The translations under genes were made by a program, and so were the position numbers. This document shows, piece after piece, positions 1 through 8,683 of a stretch of DNA of 64,000 bases; position 1 is the stretch's first letter, and each line of letters begins with the position of its first letter. Under the pieces are notes generated by a model that saw only the letters and a program-made list of their open reading frames with translations, was not told the origin of the DNA and did no database searches. The stretch is from the NCBI GenBank assembly GCA_016125095.1, contig WGMK01000018.1, positions 62,001-126,000 on the forward strand, in the 5' to 3' direction. The DNA comes from Candidatus Hydrogenedens sp. Its GTDB lineage: Bacteria; Hydrogenedentota; Hydrogenedentia; Hydrogenedentales; JAEUWI01.

Positions 1-1591
1 AGATGAGGTGTGGCCAATCGAGCGGCACTTCATCGGCCAGCGGCTGCAGGGTGTCGGGCAATGCAGACAAACGGAGGTAGTTATCCCGGTCGGGCATCAT
101 GCGCACGAGCTTCGCGCCGATCAGTTCCTCCATCGTGCTGTGTTCCGCCGGATTGCCCCAGTGGTCGTAGCAACCAGTCAGTCCAGTTACGATCAGGCAG
201 CCGCCGGCGCGCACATAGGCCTCGAATATCGAGGCCTCCTCCGGCGAGACGATGGCCACGTTCGGCAGTATCACGACCGGGAAAGGCCGCAGCGACTCCT
301 CCGAAAGGATTTCATCCAGGGCCACTCCCACGGGGACATGCGCGTAGGCCATCGCCAGGTGCGCGCCGAAAAACGGATGCTGGTACTTTTCCTTTTCCTC
401 GCGGCCATACCAGTCGCGTGCGCGCTGTGAATAGTAGAGTGCCGCTTCGTATACCGGCGCCTGCCCAAAGTGCTCGCGCTTGGCATGTACCTCGTCGAAA
501 AGATCGTGAATACGCCCATAGGCCACCGGGTCCATCGCACCCGAGAACGGCGTCTTGTCGACAATCGTCACTTGGGCGCCATGCGCCAAGAGCGAGAACA
601 TTTCCCAGCGCAGGTCGGTGAGCGGACGGCTAGTCTGGTCGTGGTAGAAGCGGGTGCCGCGCTGCATGACCACCTGGTAACGACGGCCGGGTCCTGTCGC
701 CCGCACGAATTCCGCCGTAAGCCCTGAACCCAGTGCGCCGAAGCCCCAGGTGCCGCTCTCGCAGGTTACGAAATCGCCGATGTGCGCGTGCTGCACCGGG
801 CGCTGGCCGACCTCGAACGAGAAGGGCGGATAGCCATGGTAGTTAAAATCGATCGAGATTCCAGAATCGGCCTGCTTCACGAAAGCCCGGATATCCCGCT
901 CGAAATCCGCGCTGGTCTCGTACCGGAACTCCAGCATCTCCTCCCACGCCTTGTCCCACGAAACCGTGCGCGGCAATTCCACATGAGCGCTTGCGGCCTT
1001 CGCCAGGCACGTGTCGCAGTAGCAGCCATACGGAGGACCGAATCCCTGGTCGACCATGTCCACGTGGAACCCATCGACGCCATAGGCCATCATCTCCGAC
1101 AAGAGTCCCTTGATGTAGTCGCGGTAGGGGCCGTTGAGACAGACGCGATTGGGAATCACCTGGCCGTCGGCACCCACCATCGAAAACTCGGGATGCTCTT
1201 TCAAGGCATGTCCACCGGACTGTACGACGCAGTACACGATTACCGGTAGGTCGTGCGCCTGCGCGGCGTCTACGGCTTCGCGCAGCGGGTCGCGCTCGCC
1301 CAGTCCCGGTGCCTTCGGCATCAGCTTGGAGTCGTAATAGGCCCACTCGCCGTCGCGTCCCCAGAGCACGAGATACTCCGAGCCGCTCTCGATTTGCTTA
1401 GCGATGATTTCCGCGCCCGAAAACCCGGCGGCGTAGCCCGTATCACGCGGGTCGGAGCCCCACTGTGCGCCGGTAGGACCGACCTCCATGCCAATAAGTC
1501 GATCTTCGTACCATGGTATCTCTGCGGTGCCAACTGGAGCGATAGAAAGAAGAACGAGCAGTCCGGACCATCCGAGGGTATATCGCCGCAT
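1..1591 (-). CDS. Secreted glycoside hydrolase-like protein, 3' end cut by window
   Basis: The reading frame is open from the ATG at 1591 to the window edge, giving at least 530 residues, so the C-terminus is missing. A short hydrophobic N-terminus (MRRYTLGWSGLLVLLSIAP) looks like a signal peptide, so the product is probably exported. The middle reads like a TIM-barrel sugar hydrolase: a segment with GVDGFHVDMVDQG is followed by a Cys-rich patch (CYCDTC). The last visible part (RAGGCLIVTGLTGCYDHWG) resembles the GATase1-like domain found after the catalytic barrel in beta-galactosidase and alpha-L-fucosidase-like proteins. A ribosome site AGGGAGA precedes the ATG. It starts 28 bases after the stop of the PVC-type cytochrome gene, so the two are probably cotranscribed. 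Substrate cannot be told. Confidence 0.6.
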   Translation of the reverse strand, partial: MRRYTLGWSGLLVLLSIAPVGTAEIPWYEDRLIGMEVGPTGAQWGSDPRDTGYAAGFSGAEIIAKQIESGSEYLVLWGRDGEWAYYDSKLMPKAPGLGERDPLREAVDAAQAHDLPVIVYCVVQSGGHALKEHPEFSMVGADGQVIPNRVCLNGPYRDYIKGLLSEMMAYGVDGFHVDMVDQGFGPPYGCYCDTCLAKAASAHVELPRTVSWDKAWEEMLEFRYETSADFERDIRAFVKQADSGISIDFNYHGYPPFSFEVGQRPVQHAHIGDFVTCESGTWGFGALGSGLTAEFVRATGPGRRYQVVMQRGTRFYHDQTSRPLTDLRWEMFSLLAHGAQVTIVDKTPFSGAMDPVAYGRIHDLFDEVHAKREHFGQAPVYEAALYYSQRARDWYGREEKEKYQHPFFGAHLAMAYAHVPVGVALDEILSEESLRPFPVVILPNVAIVSPEEASIFEAYVRAGGCLIVTGLTGCYDHWGNPAEHSTMEELIGAKLVRMMPDRDNYLRLSALPDTLQPLADEVPLDWPHLI

Positions 1592-1619
1592 ACTTGGTCT
1601 CCCTGATGTCCTATTGAGC

Positions 1620-4574
1620 CTACTCCGGCGTGCGGAGGAACTCCAGCAGATCGGCGAAGTGCTGCGGCTCGAGGCCGGCTTCCAGTTCTTCGGGCATGAG
1701 CGACAGCCCCGCCGAGGTCATCGATTCGATGCTGTCGCGCGGAATGGAATGCGTCTCGTTGTTGGCATCGCGCAGCACGACACCCGCCTCGGATTCCTGC
1801 TCGATGATGCCGGTGTACGACTCGAGGTCCGTTGTCGCCACGGTGTAGGCCACGTATTTCATGTCCACTGCGGCGTTCGGGTCGAGCACGTCGTGCAGGA
1901 TCGTCTCCTTGCTCTTGCGGAAAATCTCGGTGAGGTTCGGCGCGAGTTCGCCGCCGAGGTCGCGCACGCGGTGGCATTTCGAACAGCGTTCCTCGAAGAT
2001 CGCCCGGCCCTTCGCGGCATCACCCTGCAATTCCAGCGCCGGCTGCATGCGGGCGATGGCCTCCTTGCGCGTCACGATGCCGGCGTCGGAGAACAGCGCC
2101 TCGGCCCGCGCGCTCACGCCGGGCATGGGGGAGTGCAGCAGCGTGCGTCGCCGCTCGAGGTGCAGGTTCATTTCGCCCAGTTTGATGCGTCCGTCTTCCA
2201 GCGCGCTCATCAGCAGCGGGTGGTTGGGCATGACGTCCAGCAGGAAATCCGTCGCGCGTCCCCGCACGGCCGGGCCCAACCCGCGCCAGTGTTCGATCAG
2301 CCGCTGCGCCACGTCCTGCCCGCCGTGGTCGCTCAGCTGACGCATTGCCTCCAATTGCACGTCATGCGGCACGCGGGTATCGAGCAGGGCGAACAGCGCA
2401 TCTTCCCGCGCCGGGAAATCGGCATAGGCCCAGAGCCGCAGTGCTATGACGCGCTCCTCAGGGACCGAGGTATCATCGGTCGCGAACGCTTTCGCCTTCG
2501 CCAGTACCGCTGCGGCATCCTCGGGCGCGGGTACGCGCAGGGCGCTGCGGAACCGCCAGAGAGCAAGTATCGCCGGGAGGGACTCGGTGTACGCCCGCTG
2601 CGAAAAGAACGCGGCATCCTCCGCGCTGAGCATGTCCTTCCACCGCCTTCCCGGACGTCCTTCGATCCCCGAACTCAGGCCATCGAGCAGCGCGATCAAC
2701 ACCGGCTCGGCGCCGGGCTCCGACGCATCCGCAAGCCGTTCGACCATCTGCACCATCGCGCCGGGTTCCGCCTGCTGTCCCACCATCTGCCCGATAAGCC
2801 CCACCAGCGGTTCCCTGTCGTCCAGGCCGGATAGCGCGCCATGCAGTAATTCCGCCAGCACCGGCTCGGGCGCGTGGGAAATGGCCGGCAGCAGCGCGAG
2901 GCGGGTCCACCGGTCCCCGAGATCCTGCTTCGCCACCGCCATGATTGCCGTGTCGAGCGCGCCGTCGTCATCCGGCGCGAGGCGCCCCATCGCCAGCGCG
3001 GCGAACAAGCGCACGCGCGGAGATTCGTCGTTCGCGCGCGCCAGCACGGCGGCGCGCAAGGTCTTCGCGCCTGGCAACCGGTCCGCCGCGATGATCAGCG
3101 CGTTCTCGCGGACGCCCGCGTCGGCATCCTCCAGGCGCGCCAGCAGCAAGTCGTTCTCCAGCGCGCCCAGCCCGTCGAGCGTCCACGTCGCGTGCAGGCG
3201 GCCCAAGACATCGTCGCTGTCCAGCGCCTCCAGCAATAGCGGTACAGCGGCCGGGTCGTTCCAGTCCACTAGCAGCCGTTGAGCCGTCAGCCGGAACCAC
3301 TGGTTCGGATGGCCGAGCGCCGCGACCGCATAGTCCAGATAGTCCCGATTGAAAGACGGAGCCTCGTGGAGCGGCGCGCCTTTCCGTGTGATGCGGTAGA
3401 GCCGGCCCTGCGCCTTGCCCGCGTTCAGGTCCAGCGTCGCCTCGATTTCGTCGGGAATCCATTCCGGATGCTCGATCACATCGCGGTGCATGTCGGCTAT
3501 CCAGAGCGCGCCGTCGGGCGCTACGGCCATGTTCACGGGGCGGAATGCGCGGTCGGACGAGGCGAGGAATTCGACGCCCGGACGGATGCGCCGCGCCAGG
3601 AACGCGCTGCCGTCGGCCTCGAGGCGGCGGCGGTGGATCAGGTTCAGCACCACATCGCAGACGAACAGGTTGCCGTCCGCCTCGGGTCCCAGCGCCCCGC
3701 CGCCGTAGTGCGTGATGCCGCACGAGCCGGAGAAGTAGCCCGACTGTTCCGGGTGGTTCACGCGCGTTTCCTGCAGGCCGATCGGGTAGATGCGGGTCAG
3801 GTCGTTCTCCGCGTCGTCTATCACGGTTTGCAGCGCGCCCTCGCCGGGCATGGGCACCCCCTGCACGAAGCGCTCGGGAAACACGAGCTGGTTCATGGGG
3901 TACAGGTTGTGCGTGCCGTATTGCCGCCCGTAGGCGTCGAAGGTAATGCCGAATCCGCCGCAGGTGTGCCCCACGGCCTCGAAGCGCCGGCCGCGCAGGT
4001 CGACGCGGAAGTCGTCGCTGCGGATGCTGGTCTTCTCGTCCGGCCGGTCCGGCCACTGCACCAGGCCGCCGTTGTCGCCGTTGGCGCCATAGATCCAGTT
4101 GTCCAGCCCGTAGCTCAGCCCGTTGAAGTTGTGCTGCGGATTGTCCGCCGCGAAGCCGGTCAGCAGGGTCTCGCGCTTATCGGCAAGGCCGTCGCCGTCG
4201 GTGTCCTGCACGAAAATCAGTTCCGGCGGCGAGGCCGCCAGGAAGCCGCCCCGGTACGGCAGCAGCGAATCGGCCTGGCCGAGATCGTCGGCATACACCG
4301 TCCGCGATTCGTACTCGCCGTCGCCGTCGCGGTCTTCCAGCAGCACGATGCGGCTCTGCGATTCCGAAAAGGGATAACCCGGCATCTCCATCACGAACAG
4401 CTGACCGTGTTCGTCGAACTCGATATCCACCGGGTCGAACACGGCGGGTTCGCGTGCCGCAAGCGTCATCTCGAAATCGGGATGCAATTCGAAGCCTTCG
4501 AGAGGTTCCGCGCTGCGGGCGGTTCCTGCCAGGGGCAATAGCGCGGCAACGAGCAGCAAGCGTTTTGGCGTCAT
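1620..4574 (-). CDS. PVC-type heme-binding protein (beta-propeller dehydrogenase-like, HEAT repeats, cytochrome c)
   Basis: A 984-residue exported protein. The N-terminus MTPKRLLLVAALLPLAGTA is a signal peptide. Residues of about 30-390 match the putative membrane-bound dehydrogenase/propeller region of PVC proteins (FDPVDIEFDEHGQLFVMEM, then ALWIADMHRDVIEHPEW). About 400-800 is a run of helical HEAT-like repeats. The last 150 residues form a cytochrome c module with one CSKCH heme site and the family's typical downstream text (LAPNLTEIFRKSKETILHDV). The family is thought to act in periplasmic oxidation of sugars or related compounds; the substrate is unknown. I chose the ATG at 4574 because CAGGAAG lies a suitable distance upstream and the signal peptide starts there; an in-frame start at 4601 has no such support. 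Confidence 0.85.
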   Translation of the reverse strand: MTPKRLLLVAALLPLAGTARSAEPLEGFELHPDFEMTLAAREPAVFDPVDIEFDEHGQLFVMEMPGYPFSESQSRIVLLEDRDGDGEYESRTVYADDLGQADSLLPYRGGFLAASPPELIFVQDTDGDGLADKRETLLTGFAADNPQHNFNGLSYGLDNWIYGANGDNGGLVQWPDRPDEKTSIRSDDFRVDLRGRRFEAVGHTCGGFGITFDAYGRQYGTHNLYPMNQLVFPERFVQGVPMPGEGALQTVIDDAENDLTRIYPIGLQETRVNHPEQSGYFSGSCGITHYGGGALGPEADGNLFVCDVVLNLIHRRRLEADGSAFLARRIRPGVEFLASSDRAFRPVNMAVAPDGALWIADMHRDVIEHPEWIPDEIEATLDLNAGKAQGRLYRITRKGAPLHEAPSFNRDYLDYAVAALGHPNQWFRLTAQRLLVDWNDPAAVPLLLEALDSDDVLGRLHATWTLDGLGALENDLLLARLEDADAGVRENALIIAADRLPGAKTLRAAVLARANDESPRVRLFAALAMGRLAPDDDGALDTAIMAVAKQDLGDRWTRLALLPAISHAPEPVLAELLHGALSGLDDREPLVGLIGQMVGQQAEPGAMVQMVERLADASEPGAEPVLIALLDGLSSGIEGRPGRRWKDMLSAEDAAFFSQRAYTESLPAILALWRFRSALRVPAPEDAAAVLAKAKAFATDDTSVPEERVIALRLWAYADFPAREDALFALLDTRVPHDVQLEAMRQLSDHGGQDVAQRLIEHWRGLGPAVRGRATDFLLDVMPNHPLLMSALEDGRIKLGEMNLHLERRRTLLHSPMPGVSARAEALFSDAGIVTRKEAIARMQPALELQGDAAKGRAIFEERCSKCHRVRDLGGELAPNLTEIFRKSKETILHDVLDPNAAVDMKYVAYTVATTDLESYTGIIEQESEAGVVLRDANNETHSIPRDSIESMTSAGLSLMPEELEAGLEPQHFADLLEFLRTPE

Positions 4575-4645
4575 TTCATGTACTTCCTGGGTTGACGACA
4601 CGCGGCAGTGTAGCGTCTCCCCCCAGAGAAAGCATGTCGCGGGAA

Positions 4646-6493
4646 TTAGACCAGCGAGACGACCAACGGGTTTTCCGGGGTGCCGCCGCCGGCGCCGATG
4701 GTGGTGTTCGCGCTGTCCAGCGCATCGCGCAGACGCGGCGTCTCCGGGCCGGACTCCAACACAAATTGCTCGATGTCGCGCCCGCGCGCCGTGGCGGCAA
4801 GATGTTCAATGAGCGGCGGTCCGAGTTCCTCGATGCGCCAGGGTGCCGCCGCCACGCATGCCGCATCGGCTACGGCCGAATCCTCCCGGTGCTGATAGCC
4901 GGCAATCGCGATGATGTCCTCGCCGTCCGGCGCAGGCACCGTGGCGAGCAGGGTCTCCGCGTCGCGATGATCTACAAAGATTGACTCATCCATCGCGCGT
5001 TGCGTGAAGAGATCGTGACGGCACTGTTCGGTGATGAACTGCCGCAGCGCGTGCTCGTCCGTCGGTTTCACGGCCCGCACCGTCACCTTCACGCCGCTGG
5101 CCAGCAGCAACGTGCTGTTCGCGGCGCGCGGCGCGAGGATGACTCGCGACCCGTAGGCCGCCAGCCGCGGCTGCACGTAGCCCGCATTGATGGCCTCCTC
5201 GAGCAGCTGCTCACGGAAACGCGGATGCGCCAGGCTAATCAGCGAAAGCGCGCGTTCCTGAATGGTCTTGCCGTGTAGAAACGCCGTGCCGAATTCCGTG
5301 ACGACGTAGTGGACGTCGGCGCGCGTCGTCGTGGCGCCCGCTCCGGGCGCGAGCCGCGTGACGATGCGCGAGAAGGAGCCGCCGTGCGCCGTGGCGCTCA
5401 TCACCACAATCGGCTTGCCGCCCCGCGAACGCGCCGCGCCGCGGTTGAAGTCCATGATGCCGCCTACGCCCGAGTAAAATTCCGCGCCGACCGAATCCGC
5501 ACAGACTTGGCCGGTCAGGTCGATCTGTGTCGCCGAACTGATCGACGTCATCTGCTGGTGCGCCGCAATCGTGGCCGGATCGTTCACGTATTCTGTCGGC
5601 TGGAACGAAATGCGGTCGTCCTGGTCCAGGCGTTCGTAAAAACCGGCGCTGCCCATGGCGAAGCTCGCCACGGCCTTGTGCGGATCGATGGTCTTCCGCG
5701 CACCCGTTGCCGCGCCGCACTCGACCAAACCCAGTAGTTCCTCGGTCATCAGCTCGGTGTGGATACCAAGTTCTTTCTTGTGCTTCAGGTAGGGCAGCAC
5801 GCTGGAGATGAGTCGTCCGATACCTGCGGCAATTGTCGCGCCGTCATCCACCAGCACCGCGAGGCGCGCGCCGATCCGCTCGGCCTCCGGGGGCGCCACG
5901 CCGGGGGCGTACTCCACCAGCGGCTCCTCGTGTTCCACCAGAAAATCCACATCGTGCACATGAATCAGGCTGCTGCCTTCTGTGCGCGGCATGCGCGGAT
6001 TCACCTGCGCGATGACGAGGCGCGCGTTTTCCACCGCCGCCCGCGTCACGTCCACCGAAATGCCCAGGCTCATCAGCCCGTCGTCGTCCGGCGGCGATAC
6101 CTGAATCAGCGCTGCCTCCAGGGGCATCTCGCCCGTTCGCAGCAGATCGGGCAAATCGGAAAACGCGATGGGGGAGTACTGGCCGTGGCCCGCGCGGATG
6201 GCTCCGCGCACGTTGTCCGACATCAGCAGGCTGTTCACCGTGTAGTGCGGGTTCCAGTCTGCGTCCGTAAAGGGCGTCGGTCCCAGCGTCAGGATATGCA
6301 GCAGTTCCGTTTCCACGCGCGTGCAGGCGCGGGCCACCATTTCCCGCACCAGGTACTGCGGCATGGCGCAGCCGGTGCCGATGAACAAACGCCGCCCCGG
6401 ACGAATCTGCCCCAGGGCTTCCCCGCATGCCACCACCTGACCGGGGTAGCGCTGTTGCCAGTCTTGGCCCTGCTCATGCATCGCTTCGCTCAT
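4646..6493 (-). CDS. Acetyl-CoA hydrolase/transferase with C-terminal GNAT domain
   Basis: A 615-residue cytoplasmic protein. Residues of about 25-440 are an acetyl-CoA hydrolase/4-hydroxybutyrate CoA-transferase type enzyme, seen in the segments GRRLFIGTGCAMPQYL, ALIQVSPPDDDGLMSLGIS and the conserved VGGIMDFNRGAA region; such enzymes move CoA between carboxylic acids through a glutamyl-CoA intermediate. The last 140 residues (VRAVKPTDEHALRQFITEQ onward) have the layout of a GNAT N-acetyltransferase. The start overlaps the end of the acyl-CoA synthetase gene by 20 bases, which implies translational coupling and a joint role in acyl-CoA/acetate turnover. The GNAT part could acylate the neighbouring synthetase, as Pat/PatZ proteins do; that role is inference. 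A second ATG four codons downstream is an alternative start. Confidence 0.85.
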   Translation of the reverse strand: MSEAMHEQGQDWQQRYPGQVVACGEALGQIRPGRRLFIGTGCAMPQYLVREMVARACTRVETELLHILTLGPTPFTDADWNPHYTVNSLLMSDNVRGAIRAGHGQYSPIAFSDLPDLLRTGEMPLEAALIQVSPPDDDGLMSLGISVDVTRAAVENARLVIAQVNPRMPRTEGSSLIHVHDVDFLVEHEEPLVEYAPGVAPPEAERIGARLAVLVDDGATIAAGIGRLISSVLPYLKHKKELGIHTELMTEELLGLVECGAATGARKTIDPHKAVASFAMGSAGFYERLDQDDRISFQPTEYVNDPATIAAHQQMTSISSATQIDLTGQVCADSVGAEFYSGVGGIMDFNRGAARSRGGKPIVVMSATAHGGSFSRIVTRLAPGAGATTTRADVHYVVTEFGTAFLHGKTIQERALSLISLAHPRFREQLLEEAINAGYVQPRLAAYGSRVILAPRAANSTLLLASGVKVTVRAVKPTDEHALRQFITEQCRHDLFTQRAMDESIFVDHRDAETLLATVPAPDGEDIIAIAGYQHREDSAVADAACVAAAPWRIEELGPPLIEHLAATARGRDIEQFVLESGPETPRLRDALDSANTTIGAGGGTPENPLVVSLV

Positions 6494-8582
6494 CCTCGGT
6501 CAAAGTCATACGCGCATCGGCCACCATCGACCGCGCGCCGGGCGGTCCCACCATGAACGGATTGATATCCATCTCGGCAATCTCGGGGAAATCCGTGGCC
6601 AGCTGGCTGAGCGTCTGCAGGGCGCCTGCCAGGGCCTGCAGGTCCACGGCCTTCTGCCCGCGCGCGCCCCGCAGCAGTGCGTACGAACGCGTGCCCTCGA
6701 GCATTTGCGCCGCCTCTTCGTGCGTCAGCGGGGCCAGATTGAAGCTCACGTCCTTCATTACCTCGACGAAGATGCCGCCGAGTCCAAACATCAGCATCGG
6801 TCCAAAGCTCGGGTCGCGCGTCATGCCGAGGATCACCTCGCGCCCCGGCGGGCACATCGCCTCGACATACGCACCCAGCAGCTCGGCCTCGGGCATGGCC
6901 CGGTTCAGACGCAGGTACATCAGGTCGAAGGCGTCGCGTACTTCCGATGCCGACCGCAGGCCGATCTTCACGCCCCCCAAATCGGACTTGTGGATGATGT
7001 CCGGCGAGGCGATCTTCATCGCCACCGGGTAGCCCACATGCTCCGCCACCGCCACGGCATCGTCCGCCGTGCGCGCCAGCTGTCCCTCGGGCACGTTGAA
7101 GTGATAGGTCGCCAGAATCTTTTTCGCGTCCGCCTCGCCGATTTGCACTCGGCCCGTGCGGCGGTGACGCTCGATTATCCGCTCGATGCGGTGCCGGTTG
7201 ATAGGCAGCCGGGTCACCACGCGCGGCGGCCGCTGCTTCCAGGCCGCGTAGTCGCACATTTTCCGCAGCGCCACCACCGCGCGCTCGGGCGCCGTGTAGT
7301 CGGGCAGATCGTTGAACAGGAACTCGGCGCGCGCCGGGGCAACGTCGCGTCCGCCCATAAAGGCCGCCAGCACGGGCTTGCCGTCGCGCTGCGTCTCGAT
7401 AATCGCGCGTGCCGTCTCGCGCGGCAGGCTCATCGCCTGCGGCGTTAGAATCACCACCACGGCGTCCACGCCCGCGTCGCCCATCACCGCCTCGAGCGAA
7501 GTCACGTACCGCTCCGGCGGTGCATCGCCCAGCACGTCGATCGGATTGGCCGCGCTGGCCGACGAGGGCAGCGCAGCCCGCAGTTTGCCTTCGATGGCCG
7601 GCGTCAGCTTCGCCACCGTCATGCCCTGCCGCTCGATGGCGTCCGCCGCGATAATGCCAGGACCGCCCGCATTCGTAATCACCGCGATCCGGTCGCCCTT
7701 GGGCAGCGGCTGCATCGCCAGCGCCTTGGAAATATCGAACAGCGACTCGAAATCGTCGGCGCGCAAGACGCCCGCGCGCTTGAACGCCGCGCCATACGCG
7801 ATGTCGGCCCCCGCCAGGCTGCCCGTGTGCGAACTGGCCGCGCGCGCGCCCGCCTGCGTGGTGCCCGCCTTCAGCACCACCACCGGCTTGTCGCGGCCCA
7901 CGCGTTCCGCCACTTCGATAAACCGGTTGCCCGACTGAATGCTCTCGAGATAGCACGCGATGACCTTGGTCTCGGGGTCGCGCGCGAGCGCCTCGAGCAT
8001 GTCGCTCTCGTCCAGGTCCGCCTTGTTGCCGATGCTCACCAGCTTCGCCAGCCCCAGCCCGCGTTCGACCGCGAGATCGAGGATGGCCGTGCAGAGCGCG
8101 CCCGACTGCGACACAACGGAAATCGCGCCGCGCTCGGGCATCTGCGGCGCGAACGAGGCATTCATCTTGTTGGCCGTGTTGATGAGGCCCAAGCAGTTCG
8201 GACCCAGCATCCGGGCGCCGTACTCGCGGCAGAGCGCCGTCAGCACGATTTCCCGCTCGGCGCCTTCCTTGCCCGTTTCCTTAAAGCCCGCCGTGATCAC
8301 CACGATGCCCTTAGCGCCGCAGTCGAGCGCCTCGCGCATGGATGCTTCCACCAGCTTGGGAGGCACGACGAGGATGGCAAGGTCGATGGGCACGCAGGCC
8401 GCTGCGGCATTCGGGTAGCAGGGCAAATCCAGCACGTCTTCCGCCGCGGGATTGATCGGCACGAGCCGGCCTTCGTAGCCCCCGGCAAGGAGGTGCTTGA
8501 GCACCGTGTGGCCCACCTTCTCCGGATTGCGCGACGCGCCGTACACGGCGATGGCGGCCGGATTAAAAATGGCATCAAGCAT
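6474..8582 (-). CDS. Acetate--CoA ligase (ADP-forming) family protein, alpha and beta parts fused
   Basis: A 702-residue cytoplasmic enzyme. The order is CoA-binding domain (about 1-130, IAVYGASRNPEKVGHTVLKH), succinyl-CoA ligase-like domains (about 150-460, with SQSGALCTAILDLA and the likely catalytic His region ASSHTGSLAGAD), and an ATP-grasp domain (about 480-695, PVAMKIASPDIIHKSDLGGV). Such enzymes interconvert acyl-CoA, ADP and phosphate with acid, CoA and ATP, so they can make ATP by substrate-level phosphorylation. Many bacterial relatives carry a GNAT domain at their C-terminus; here it is absent and a GNAT domain sits on the next gene instead. The start has AGGAAAT upstream. Acyl specificity cannot be read from the sequence. 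Confidence 0.9.
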   Translation of the reverse strand: MLDAIFNPAAIAVYGASRNPEKVGHTVLKHLLAGGYEGRLVPINPAAEDVLDLPCYPNAAAACVPIDLAILVVPPKLVEASMREALDCGAKGIVVITAGFKETGKEGAEREIVLTALCREYGARMLGPNCLGLINTANKMNASFAPQMPERGAISVVSQSGALCTAILDLAVERGLGLAKLVSIGNKADLDESDMLEALARDPETKVIACYLESIQSGNRFIEVAERVGRDKPVVVLKAGTTQAGARAASSHTGSLAGADIAYGAAFKRAGVLRADDFESLFDISKALAMQPLPKGDRIAVITNAGGPGIIAADAIERQGMTVAKLTPAIEGKLRAALPSSASAANPIDVLGDAPPERYVTSLEAVMGDAGVDAVVVILTPQAMSLPRETARAIIETQRDGKPVLAAFMGGRDVAPARAEFLFNDLPDYTAPERAVVALRKMCDYAAWKQRPPRVVTRLPINRHRIERIIERHRRTGRVQIGEADAKKILATYHFNVPEGQLARTADDAVAVAEHVGYPVAMKIASPDIIHKSDLGGVKIGLRSASEVRDAFDLMYLRLNRAMPEAELLGAYVEAMCPPGREVILGMTRDPSFGPMLMFGLGGIFVEVMKDVSFNLAPLTHEEAAQMLEGTRSYALLRGARGQKAVDLQALAGALQTLSQLATDFPEIAEMDINPFMVGPPGARSMVADARMTLTEDERSDA

Positions 8583-8645
8583 CAGGCGTGGATTTCCTGC
8601 TTCCGGGTTTTGGCATTAGGCGGCGATTGTACTACAACGGACAGG

Positions 8646-8676
8646 GCCGGCATCCGCCGCGTGGGCGGATGCCGGC
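8646..8676 (-). terminator. Hairpin after the NapC-like cytochrome gene
   Basis: A perfect 13-bp stem (8646-8658 with 8664-8676) and a 5-base loop begin 8 bases beyond the stop codon of the minus-strand cytochrome gene. No clear T-run follows, so termination is likely but not certain. Confidence 0.55.
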
Positions 8677-8683
8677 GGCCGTG

